From: Phaeodactylum tricornutum CCAP 1055/1
Lineage: Eukaryota > Bacillariophyta > Bacillariophyceae > Surirellales > Neidiaceae
Direction: 5' to 3'
Assembly (NCBI RefSeq): GCF_000150955.2
Contig: NC_011682.1
Coordinates: forward strand, 124,001-188,000
Length of the DNA stretch: 64,000 nucleotides
Below are positions 31,497-41,418 of the stretch, piece after piece (position 1 is the first letter of the stretch; every line of letters starts with the position of its first letter). The position numbers were made by a program, and so were the translations under genes. The notes under the pieces are model-generated. The model saw nothing but the letters and a program-made list of their open reading frames with translations, searched no databases and was not told the DNA's origin.

Positions 31497-33794
31497 TTAG
31501 TACAAAGGATAGGCTGTTTGAACATGCTCGTTCGTAAGCAACGTAATTTTACGCTCGTGCTCCTGGGCTTTCGCCGCCATGAGGCGCGTCAGAGTCGCGG
31601 CCGTCATGCTGCGGGTATCCTGATCGTCCAAACCGACAATCAAATCGCCTGGTTGAATCAATCCCAACATGGGTGAGGTCGTCTTCAGAGCGTGCACGGC
31701 TGGACCATCCTTGGTCGTGTCGACGACGATACCAATGGGACCGGGTGGGGCAAAGACATCGTACAACCCCGGTCGACGCAATACCGAATCGTACGACACC
31801 GTCTTTTGAATCGTCGTCCCGTGGTCGCGACTTGATGCTTGTGAAAGTGGACCGGACGCTGTGTTGGTTCCCAAGAGTCGACTCAAATAGAACTTGGCCT
31901 GTGACGAAAAATCCGACGCACTGGCCTTGTCATCGTCCACAGCCTTGGCACCCAAAGTACCACCCACGCTTTTCGTCAAAAGAATTTCCTGATCCAAATC
32001 GGCATGGTGTGTTCGTTGTGGTTGGAAATGGGGAAAATGTGCCGCGGCCCCGGGGTACCGACCCGTGGTTTGGTGTGGGGGAGGCGGACGTGCCGAAATG
32101 CGACTGTCACCATACGATCCGGACAGTAGGGAATCATCCTGATCCAAGAGGGCCCGGTTCCGGCCAAAGTCAATTTCGGACGATTCCCGCGGACTCATCC
32201 TCCGGACGGGCGGATCGGTATGTCGAAACACGGACGCCTGTGCCTTTTCCATGGGAGACGGGACAGTCGAGGTGGCTCGGGAGTAGCTTTCATGGTCCAC
32301 GGTATCGGTCGCACACAACGAGTCGAGTCCCAGGGGCAAGACTTGACAGGATGCCGATGTACTGACCTGGTCTTCTTCTACTTTTTCCTCCTAGTTCTCC
32401 CCCGATTCTTCCTGTTCCGCTAGAGTACAAGATTGGTGCCATTCGTTACTATCGGCCGTATTCCACGTCGTGGCGTTGGCGACCATCCGGGGACTCTTGA
32501 GTTCCGTCCCCAAGGTTTCGAGTCGATGCTGTCGGACCGCATAGACACTGGAGACTGCGCCGAGGGCTAGTGCCGCCAGAGCCGTGAGAATGACCACGGC
32601 GTAAGTGCCTTTGGTCATGCCCGAGGGTGTCTCGGCACTTTCTTCTCGACTGGTAGTAACGTTGCGGGTCCCTACCGGCGTGGGGGGACGCAAAGGCAAG
32701 AAAATAGTGTCTTCGTTGCCCAACAAATGAATCCATACGGGATTGGGTGGATCCAACCGGGAGGCCATATAGAGACCCAGATCAAAGTCGACTGCCGATC
32801 CCGTGTAGGTTGCGGCCACATCCAGTGCCAATTCCAGAACGGTATATTCCTGGAGAGCCCGACGGCTTCGACCAAAGGGAGTTGGTTGACGCGTTTGCTG
32901 AGCAATGACGTTGACAGTCGCCTGTTCGAGGTAGCCTCCCGGAACGGCCTCTTGTTCCATGTAGACAATGGTAGCCGCTTCCAAGGCTTCGATCTGTGCG
33001 TTGGTCAAGAGCGCGTTGAGATCAAGCGTCACGTTGACAATGGCTTGTTGTGCACTAATATAAGACGGGGCTTGCGACGGTCGTTGACTGATACTGGGTG
33101 CGAGACTAGGCAATGCGGACGGCGCCAGCGACACGGTGGGAGTATTACTGGGTTGATCCGACGGAGACCGACTGGGACGGAAACTGGGTTGTACCGAAAC
33201 GGTGGGATGCGCACTGGGTACGTCGGTCGGAGGAGACGAGGGCGCCGTACTGGGAGCAGTCGAAGGCGCTTGGGTCGGTGCCGGCGACGTGGTGGGCGCT
33301 TGCGAGGGAGCGTTCGACGGAGATTCGGTCGGTGCCACGGTGGGGATCGACGACGGCGAAGGGGACGGGGCGGGAGACTCGGTCGGCGACGCCGTGGGCT
33401 TGTCGGTGGGCATGGGCGTGATGGTAGGCTTGGCAGTGGGTACGTCCGACGGTGAAGGCGACGGCGCCGGTGATTCCGTCGGGAGTGACGTGGGAGTCGC
33501 TTGTTCGGGAGTCGTTTGGTTTTGTGCAAGAGTCTGGGTCGTCCCGCCGGGGACTGTGGTCACCACCGGAGTCGGAGACGTGGGACTCCCGACGGACGGT
33601 TTGCGGATTGCGGGGGTCGGCGCGGTGGGCCCGGGCGGAGTCGAAGCCGTACTACCCGTTTGGACGCGACGGTGTGCTTGCGCTTCCCCCGGGAGCCGCA
33701 AAAAGTCTGGAAGGCGCCGTTGCCATTCCGTCGTGGTGCCGAGAAAGAGTAACGCCAGTCCTAAACTACACAGGAACAATTGTACTGATTTCAT
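31497..33794 (-). CDS. Secreted PT-rich type I membrane protein with cytoplasmic PDZ domain
   Basis: Begins at the ATG at 33794 with a signal peptide (MKSVQLFLCSLGLALLFLG). A long Pro/Thr/Ser-rich region follows (repeats like PTESPAPSPSPS and APSxAPS), then a globular extracellular domain (from ISAQQAIVNVTLDLNALL, with a GRSRRALQ RxL site), a membrane helix (GTYAVVILTALAALALGAV) and a cytoplasmic tail. At 32393-32391 there is a TAG, but the same frame stays open beyond it for about 300 codons and ends in a PDZ-like domain (GPIGIVVDTTKDGPAVHAL ... GLIQPGDLIVGLDDQDT). A 72-bp GT-AG intron, 32449-32378 (GTAACG...AAAGTAG), would remove the TAG and keep frame, giving 741 aa. I therefore call one gene; the alternatives are two genes or a stop mutation. 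The extracellular layout resembles diatom wall or SDV membrane proteins. Confidence 0.65.
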
Positions 33795-34379
33795 AGTTCT
33801 GCTGTATAGACAAGACAAGACGAGACTGGGATGCCGGTCAAAAGAGCGACGACTCCAGTGACAATAAGAATGGGGAAAAATGTGAGACGGCGGCGTCGGT
33901 CGCGCCTACACATCCTGGCGGGAAGGTTTGTTCCGGGACGAAGGAGCCCGATGTCGGCTTGGACAGACTCGCGCAAACGGACAAATACCTCCTTTGTCTG
34001 CCGAATATGACGATTTCTACAACGGTGATTATATGTATTGGGCTAAACAAATCGACAGTTCGGCATTTGAAATTCTCTCAAAACAACCGCGAACCTAATG
34101 TAACAAAACTGTCAACCCTACTGTAAGCCCAACCCTATCTGACAACGCAAAACGATCTTCCTGTCGATTTGGTCGGGTCCGAGCTGTTCTCGGGACGGCG
34201 ACCATGATCTCGGGAAGAACGAGCACATCACAGTCCACGACGGATGCGTAACACCGGACGATCTCATTCATTCCCCACGACCAAGCCGATACAACTACAC
34301 GACACGACACAGGAGCGCGTTACAATACCCTCCAACGACAACGATCAACGAAAAAGTGTACACGGAACGACGGCCACGC
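33795..34379. other. Divergent intergenic region
   Basis: Promoters of the PT-rich/PDZ gene and of the PGS1-like gene. No gene or repeat recognised. Confidence 0.4.
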
Positions 34380-36147
34380 ATGACGAGTCGGCGCGTGACG
34401 GCGACCTTACGGCAACAACTGCGACAAGCCGCTCGCGGTGACACTCAATCCACACCCAACGGAAGTCCCCCGCGGCGACTCTGGAAATGCTTTCCACTCA
34501 CCGCGCAACACGTCAACGTTCCCACGAAACGTCACCCCGACGACACTGACGACGAACGAAACACTTCGGCTCATCCACGCTGGTTGCGGACTCCCAGTGA
34601 GTTTCATCAAACTCTCTGCGATCGCATCGAACGTGCCCGACGTCGTGTGCACTTGGCCTCACTCTACATTGGACCCGCCGTGGATCCGTTCAAGTACGAC
34701 AAGGAAGCAACCTTTGCCCAAGTGTTGTCACGCATCGATCCCCGAGTCGACGTCCGTATCTTGTTGGATCAACACCGAGCGCTCCGTCCCGTGCCGGTGC
34801 CTCCGCAACGGGCACCCGCACCGTTCGTCCGCCACCATCTCGTCGGCGGAAGCCTGCCGACGAGCTCTCGCGCAACGTCCCAAACTACCGGACGAATCCC
34901 ACAACGGGACTGCCGACACCGAACACAACAAGAGTCAGATTCATTTGTTATCGGTACTCGGTCCTTGGCTGTCCCGACTGCCCAATCCGTACAACGAAAT
35001 TGCCGGCGTCTTTCACGTCAAACTCTACGTCGTGGACGACGCCGTCCTCCTCAGTGGCGCCAATTTGTCGCAGGAATACTTTGCCGATCGACACGACCGC
35101 TACGTATGTATATACAACGGTGGCAACGGGTTGGTCGACACCTACGTCGATTTGATCCAAGCCTTGTCGGAATTCGGTAGTCAACGATACGAAGGAATCG
35201 ACGAGAATGGTGTGGCACAACTCACCAACGTACCCGATCGACAACGACTCTTTCGAGCGATCCGGGACGTACTGACGATCGAGGCCGATACCGCAGGAAT
35301 CGACCACGAACCAGATCCCGACGTCATTGCCTACGCGGTACCCACCTTTCAGGCACCCCCCGGTTACTTTACAGCAACCTGCGACGCAACCGAACTCGCC
35401 ACCATGCCCACTGATCTACAAACCATTCACGATTTGCTACGCCAAACCGCCGCGTGGGCTCCAGCGGCGGCGTCGTCGTCATCGTCCGCACCACAAACGA
35501 CCGCCACCACTGCAACCACAACACATCAAAACAGGCCAGTCACACTTCGTCTCGCCAGTGCCTATCTTAATCCAACACATTCGTTTCTGGAATCCACGAG
35601 GAATTTAAACGTTTTCTTTTTGACGGCCGGAAAACTCTCGCACGGCTTTCGTCCCAAAAAGGTGACGGGTCACGTTTCCAAAACGGCCTGGATCCCTACC
35701 GTCTTTGCAACGCTAGTGGCATCCTATCCTCCGTGGGTAAAGACCTGGTGGTACCAACGCGAAAGCTGGACCTTTCACGCCAAGGGATTATGGTTAACAA
35801 CCACCGCCGAAACGGTGCCGGAATCCACGACGACGACGTCCAAGACCAACGTTCCTACACTGACGAAATCCCAGCTGCGCATTCCCGAGACGGACGAGCT
35901 TTTGGTCGTCTCCCACGGATCCGGCAATTACGGGTATCGATCGGAACAACGAGATATGGAAAGCAACTTGCTCTTGGTTTTCCCCTCACCTACTGATGGA
36001 CAGGAAAGCAACAATCCATGGGCTCAGCAGCATATTGACGAATGGAACGAATTTGTACCCTCGGCGGTGCCAGCTTGTTTGGAAGATACCGACCCACTGC
36101 CAAAGCCAGTGCAGTGGGTATTGCCATACATCAAGTCGTTTTTTTGA
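34380..36147 (+). CDS. PGS1: Phosphatidylglycerophosphate synthase, PGS1 type (PLD superfamily), with frame interruption
   Basis: CDP-diacylglycerol-glycerol-3-phosphate 3-phosphatidyltransferase of the eukaryotic PLD-like type, the committed step to phosphatidylglycerol and cardiolipin, normally mitochondrial. Order of blocks: RARRRVHLASLYIGPA, VDVRILLDQHRALRP, then VFHVKLYVVDDAVLLSGANL with YFADRHDRYV (HKD motif 1), RESWTFHAKGLWL (HKD motif 2), GSGNYGYRSEQRDMESNLLL, and the end VQWVLPYIKSFF. All match PGS1 in order. The blocks up to HRALRP are in one frame (from ATG 34380) and those from SSAEACRRAL on in the next frame. The change lies within about 34785-34845; no intron of normal size fits there, so I infer a one-base indel or sequence error. 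The function call does not depend on the frame change. Confidence 0.85.
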
Positions 36148-36385
36148 TTTTTTTTTAAAATTGCTGATTGCTTATTATCAATTCCGAGTTTTGACTGGTT
36201 GGGACCAATATAATAGGGCTGGCCTTTGGTATCCAATTAGTTACATTGCTTTGAGTAGCGGTATAAGACAAGGCGATTCTATGCAGCGCTAGTCAAAATA
36301 GCATCATAATTCTAATTGTCGCCAAGAGTCTATATTCTCCCCTGCTGTCGAAGAACTCAACGAACAGCAATACGTTGTACCCAAT

Positions 36386-37858
36386 CTACAGTATTGCGGC
36401 AGAGACAATACGCGTCCAGGTGTGCTCACTATCGGCCCACGGATGGCTCTGACCTTCTTCAAACTTGGTGTGTAACAATCCCATACGGACTAGCGAGTCC
36501 ACGACCTTTGTCCCTTCCACTATCTTGGCAAAGCACGGATCGGCGTCATTCGGAAGTGTGTGATGTCCCTGACCGCCTGGGCCATGGGCAACCGTGTTGT
36601 CCATTGTGTTGATATAGAACGTGGGACCCCGATCGGCAAATCCGAGCGTATATTTTTCGTGCGCCATTTCCTTCGAATATTCGGGGAATCCCAAGCCACT
36701 CCATTCGAGTTCATCTAGCTGTCTAAACTTAATTTCTTGGGTGTCAAAGTCGATAGGAGCCGCCGCAATTATGTGTCTCACATCCTCATGGTGTAGAAAG
36801 ACAGTGTCATTCCATATGCCGTGATGAACAAGATCTAAGAAAAAGTGCACCGCATGGGGTAAAAGATCCAGGGGAGCGAGTTCTACGATAAAACTTTGAG
36901 GAACGGGCAAATTTTCGTGGTTGCGAAACTCGATTGCAAATTCGACACGATGGGGACCAGGTCCGTATCTGTTAGGGCGAGCCACAGAAGATCATGTAAG
37001 CAAGACGCAAACCGTCTGTCGTGTACGTTCAAGAATGCTGACTCACCGGCTATTGACAAAATCTCGACTAAGCTGTTTCAAGTTTGTTTGTAGCACCGCA
37101 ATTTTGTGCTCTAAAGCAATTTCCTTCTCATCGAGCCATTGGGTGATTTCGCTATCGACTGGCTGGTAGGAAGAGGCTTGTGTTTCACCGGAGCTGTAAA
37201 AGATCTTTATTTGCCGTGCCTCTATCTGCTTCTCCAGAGCAGCTTTTGCTCTCTGCAGAGCCTTCAAGAGATTTTTGGTTTGTTGTGCTTCTTCTCCAAC
37301 TGTGCCAGCGTAAAAGTCGATCGCTTGGTTTCCTTGGAGCACGGTGAGGGCAAGCTCGGCTTCGAATGCCCTCAGCGCCGGTCCAACCTGTCTTTTCAAG
37401 CTTAACGACAGAATCCAAAATAACAGAGTTCCACAAACAAATCGAAGCACTAGTCCCCTACCGGATCTAGCAGAAGGACTTGTCCGTCTCGGAGCCTTGG
37501 TGTTGATGTTCCACGAAGGCCGGTTCGCTCGATAATATACCCATTCTTTCGGAGATGTCGGTTCTTCCGCCGTCCCCGAGAAGACCTCACACGAACTTCG
37601 ACGTCGGGAAACGCCACCTTTTTTTGGTTCAGCGGCCTGCAAACACGTAGCCTCCAATGTCCTCCTCTGTACGAGAACCATCGGTTTACGACTGGTGGAC
37701 CTTTTCCGCGTTTCTTCCCTTCCGCGGGAGACAAAATCTCCAAAAATGTGGGATACGCGTTCGAGATAATGGACTTGGCGATGGTCGCTAGTTGTTTTGT
37801 GCACCGCTGCCCTCCTTAAAGTGAGCATTCTAAATAGAGGATAATTCATTTCGTCCAA
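36386..37858 (-). CDS. Membrane coiled-coil protein with cyclophilin-like C-terminal domain
   Basis: Two exons, 37858-37047 and 36968-36386, with a 78-bp phase-2 intron (GTGAGT...AACAG); 464 aa. The N-terminal half is basic with one membrane helix (LRFVCGTLLFWILSLSL) at about 155, then a coiled coil rich in Glu/Lys/Gln (LLKALQRAKAALEKQIEA ... KIAVLQTNLKQLSRDF). The C-terminal domain has the cyclophilin-like fold pattern: VEFAIEF, LVHHGIWNDTVFLHH, GFADRGPTFYINTMDN and DPCFAKIVEGTKVVDSLVRM. The FHRxI and QGGD elements of active peptidyl-prolyl isomerases are absent, so it is probably non-catalytic. The type II topology places the domain in the lumen of the secretory system. The intron is confirmed by the smooth join VNSR to YGPGPHRVEF. 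Confidence 0.78.
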
Positions 37859-38079
37859 CGGTGAGGGGCGTTAATAGAATATGATAGACATTTTACGTGT
37901 CGAAAACAGCGTACTTATGCTCTCGTCGATGATTAGCGATTGGTTCGGTTACTTAGAAACCTCACGAAGAAATGAGCAACAAAGGATGTGGATTCTACAT
38001 TACGAACGCACCCCAGACGCGAGCGAAACGGGTTGGTTCCGTTCCAATGATAAAACATCACGTCTTTTCGAGGTACTAG
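37859..38079. other. Short intergenic region
   Basis: Promoter of the coiled-coil/cyclophilin-like gene and 3' flank of the methyltransferase gene. Confidence 0.35.
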
Positions 38080-39081
38080 CTAGGCACTCGTTCCCAGGTA
38101 GAGTTGCATTTGCGCTCGATCCCAGGCATCGTACTCGCCTTGCGACATTCGTTCGGTATCTTGCTCCGTAATGTAGCCCAATGCCTTGGGTTTTCCCCCG
38201 ATTCCAATCATGGTTTGCTGGAAAAAGATGTCGCTGGCTTTCCCATACTCGGACCAATGGGTGGTCGATGCACCGTCGAGAAGCTTCCATTTCAGGTTGC
38301 GACATCCGGTTCTTAGTGTTTGAAAGAAACTCCGTTCGATGTCCGGTTTGCGCCACCGGACGGCAACCAAAACGCCCCCATGTTCACCAAGCAATTGTTC
38401 GATCGTGGAGACTAGTGCGGGAATGGACTCGGTATTGTACAAAATATCCGACCCCAGGATCCAATCGTAAGAAATAGTCGCGGTATTCCGGTCGGTAGGA
38501 GCCGAGGACCACTCCAACTCGTGAACGACCGTATGGGAGGGTAAGAGAGCCTGATTTTGCCGTACGTTGTGTTGGAGCAAAGGCACGGCGGCCGCATGGT
38601 CCGTCAAGACCAACCGTTGTATTTTCTGACCAAAGCAGTGACCGAACGCCATGCCCGCGGTATCGAGTCCGGATCCTAGTTCCAGTACAAGGTTGTCTTT
38701 CTTATCGTTCCACGGCAAGCGGGGTACGTGGTGGGCCAAGGAGTCCGCCAACCATTGTCCCGCCGGCCACGCCAGGGCATGCGTCCCATCGGACTCGTCC
38801 ATTTCCAAAATCTCCGGTGACGACGGCAATACCGTAGCGAGTACCAGTGTTTGACCGTCCGCGAGCGGAATCGTGACGGAATCTTCCGAAATATCCGGGT
38901 CTTCGTCGCTCGGCCCCCGAGACGTTTCGTCCCCCAACTGCACGGACAAGAGTTGTCCGGGTAGGGTACCGGGGGGCACCGGGATTTCCATTTCCACACC
39001 GTCTACTGTAAAGGTCAAGTTATCGCCTTCTCGGGCGTCGGGAGGAACCTGAAGAGACAGCGTGTACGGCACGGGCGTCAT
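38080..39081 (-). CDS. Family 16 (METTL21/EEF-KMT-like) methyltransferase
   Basis: 333 aa from the ATG at 39081; the open frame extends upstream, but the leader from 39081 (MTPVPYTLSLQVPPDARE) forms a clean beta-rich N-terminal domain. The N-terminal 90 residues resemble a small C-terminal-chaperone-like beta domain (LTFTVDGVEMEIPVPPGT, also found in DnaJ-type proteins), followed by the methyltransferase core: WPAGQWLADSL, LVLELGSGLDTAGMAFGHC (SAM motif I), LVLTDHAAAVPLLQHNV, and YDWILGSDILYN (the family's D-x-x-Y motif). Family members methylate lysines of elongation factors, chaperones or other proteins; the substrate here cannot be named. No intron. Confidence 0.78.
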   Translation of the reverse strand: MTPVPYTLSLQVPPDAREGDNLTFTVDGVEMEIPVPPGTLPGQLLSVQLGDETSRGPSDEDPDISEDSVTIPLADGQTLVLATVLPSSPEILEMDESDGTHALAWPAGQWLADSLAHHVPRLPWNDKKDNLVLELGSGLDTAGMAFGHCFGQKIQRLVLTDHAAAVPLLQHNVRQNQALLPSHTVVHELEWSSAPTDRNTATISYDWILGSDILYNTESIPALVSTIEQLLGEHGGVLVAVRWRKPDIERSFFQTLRTGCRNLKWKLLDGASTTHWSEYGKASDIFFQQTMIGIGGKPKALGYITEQDTERMSQGEYDAWDRAQMQLYLGTSA

Positions 39082-39530
39082 GGGTAGACAGTGGTGTACG
39101 TTGCGTGGGGGAACGACGGCACTGTGCCGTCGATTGATTCGGCGATCAGTGGCAGCAACTCGGAGGGGAGGGTAGTAATGGGACAATCTTTCTTCTATCG
39201 AAAGGACGAGATGGATGTAACAACAGTAAGACCCATCCATGGGTTGGAAATGGTATGTGCGAATGGTGAACCATCGAAACGGGTGGGTCGTCTAGGGAAT
39301 GAGCTCCAAAAAGGGGACTCGCAATCCATCGAATTGGTCGTGTCACGCTGTCATTAGAACAACACTAGGTTGCAACGGAAAGGTGTCACGAGCAACTTCT
39401 ATCCTACCCTACCCTACAACTATCGGCAAACCTCACGAACAGGAACAGTCATTACCGTTTCACCTCTCTAGAGCTAACGTTAGTAGATCCACGGTCCGTA
39501 GCAAAATCCCTCTTGATAGGGGCCCGTTCG
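39082..39530. other. Intergenic, nothing recognised
   Basis: 449 bp between the methyltransferase promoter and the 3' end of the DUF3119 gene. Confidence 0.35.
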
Positions 39531-40337
39531 TTACGGCTCGTTTGCGTCTCGGGTCGCCGCCGCCGACGGAACGAATCGAGCACAGCCGCGTCGTTCAAAT
39601 TCGGCACGGAGTTGCTGGCCGTTGGCTACGGCGGGGAAAAAGTGGACTTGTCCGGGAACGGCCTGACCCCCGTCAATTTTGTCGGGATCGTTGGCCGCTT
39701 GTCCCGGTCCTTGATTCCACTGTTCGGGACTCGTCTGTGTTTCCTTGAAATACACCAGAATGGGTCCTACGGGGTTGGCATCGTCATCTATCCATCCCGA
39801 GGGAAAAAAATCGTAATTGACGAAGGAGTCGCAGGCCCATCGGTTGGCTCCGCCGACAATAACGTTGTCGCCCACGTCGGTGGCGAGCTGTCCGGTAAAG
39901 GGATTGACCGTGACGAGTTGGAAATTGTTGTCTTCGTCGAATTGAAAGCGCAAACGACAGGTTTGTACGAAAAAGAGGATACCGAGGAGGGTGACCAGTG
40001 GTCCGAGTGTGAGTTGTACGTAGGGGATGGTATCCAGGACGCCCCCGAGGAGGAGAAAGAGTCCGGCGACGCGGAAATCGGGCTCAATGGTGACCTGGTC
40101 CCATTTTTTAGGAACGGCGGGTGCAGGTTTGCGAAACCCGGGTCCCAAGAGATCTTGGAAGAATCCGTACCGCGCAGTGTTTCCCGTTCGGTAGGACCCC
40201 GTCCGTGTCGTGGGTCGGGCGCACGACCCACGCGGCGGCGGTGGCCCCCAGGCGTGGACCGACACCCCCGGGAGCCGCAGCCACAGTCGCCCGGCAAGCA
40301 GCAGTACCACCAGTGTCGTTGGGGAACGAGTGGACAT
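39531..40337 (-). CDS. DUF3119-family protein, plastid-type precursor
   Basis: 268 aa from the ATG at 40337 (another ATG four codons upstream). The leader MSTRSPTTLVVLLLAGRLWL, then VSVHAWGPP, is a signal peptide followed by an ASAF-type motif with Trp at +1, which is accepted for diatom plastid import. The mature part has two adjacent membrane helices (FRVAGLFLLLGGVLDTIPYV and LTLGPLVTLLGILFFVQTC) followed by LRFQFDEDNNFQLVT and VIVGGANRWACDSFVNYDFF, the pattern of the cyanobacterial/plastid DUF3119 family. Function unknown; thylakoid or envelope membrane likely. Divergent from the Trx/CNB/EF-hand gene. Confidence 0.78.
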   Translation of the reverse strand: MSTRSPTTLVVLLLAGRLWLRLPGVSVHAWGPPPPRGSCARPTTRTGSYRTGNTARYGFFQDLLGPGFRKPAPAVPKKWDQVTIEPDFRVAGLFLLLGGVLDTIPYVQLTLGPLVTLLGILFFVQTCRLRFQFDEDNNFQLVTVNPFTGQLATDVGDNVIVGGANRWACDSFVNYDFFPSGWIDDDANPVGPILVYFKETQTSPEQWNQGPGQAANDPDKIDGGQAVPGQVHFFPAVANGQQLRAEFERRGCARFVPSAAATRDANEP

Positions 40338-41418
40338 TATTGGAGGCACGCAAGGGAAGGACGAGGGGTGTGGGTGTGTGGGATGTTGTTGATGGTGGTG
40401 GGATGTTGGTGGTGGTGATGGTTACTACGGTGGTGTGAGAGTACCAGTAGGCGACCGTGTCGAGATCCAGATCGTGTCCATTGGTACAGTACTACTGTTA
40501 CTGTTAGTCGCACGATAATACGTACGTAACTCTTCGTCACAGCACGAGACTTGTGTGTATATGTGACTGTGGTTGTGACAGTCCAGTCCACGACTCCAGA
40601 CATAATGGACGGAATCGGGAATGCTTTCTGTTCACCACCATATCACAGCCACCTTGAACTGTGTGAACCTCCTTCCCGATTCCCACGGCCAGCTGTCCGC
40701 CGCCGTGGTGTGGTGACGTAACGGAACGTGTCCGAAGAACAACGATCCCGATGGCGTTCGGTGGTGCGACGCCTGCTCACGTCACGATAAGGTTCGTCCC
40801 CCCCCCCCCGAACAAGACCGCATGGGCGACCCAGTGCCAGTACAGTACCTTCGGTGGACCGATTCGAATCGTAGACCGGTACCGGTACGGCGTGTTGTGT
40901 CGTCGTGGCTGCTGCCGTGGACAGGATCGGAATCCTACCCGGAACAAGAGTCGTGCCGTTGGTGCCGCCGCCGCGTACGATTCACACACGGGGACGAGTG
41001 TGGTGTGGTGGTACGTTCGACACGGCGGGCGGGTACACGAACGATTCCGTCTCCGTCCTTCCGGCGGCAAGTCTTCCACTGTCCCATCCCACCCTATTCC
41101 GAACGGTAGTTCCTATTCCGTTGGACCCCTCTGTGCCAACAATAACGCTGAACTAGATCACCTTTACGGGATCATCAACCTGTAAACAACAACGACAACA
41201 ACGACAACGAGGACAACAACGACAACAACCATTACGTTTCTATTGAAGCATTCCCAACGAATTCATTGACGAAGTAGAATTTGTTGGGTCGGCCATTTCC
41301 GTTCGACCTTGGGCGTTCCGACGACACGTGTGAGTCTACGACCGCGCAAACCACGCCGTCCTCTGACGACTAGACACGTATATATACACACACACACACA
41401 CACACACAAACGTTGATC
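40338..41418. other. Divergent intergenic region with simple repeats
   Basis: 1.08 kb between two genes for plastid-type precursors. Contains a C10 run at about 40800, an ACAACG-type repeat at about 41186-41232 and a CA dinucleotide repeat at 41386-41408. No gene recognised. Confidence 0.45.
41386..41408. repeat. CA dinucleotide repeat next to the start codon
   Basis: About eleven CA units ending 10 bp before the ATG of the Trx/CNB/EF-hand gene, so in the 5' UTR or core promoter; length variation could affect expression. Confidence 0.8.
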
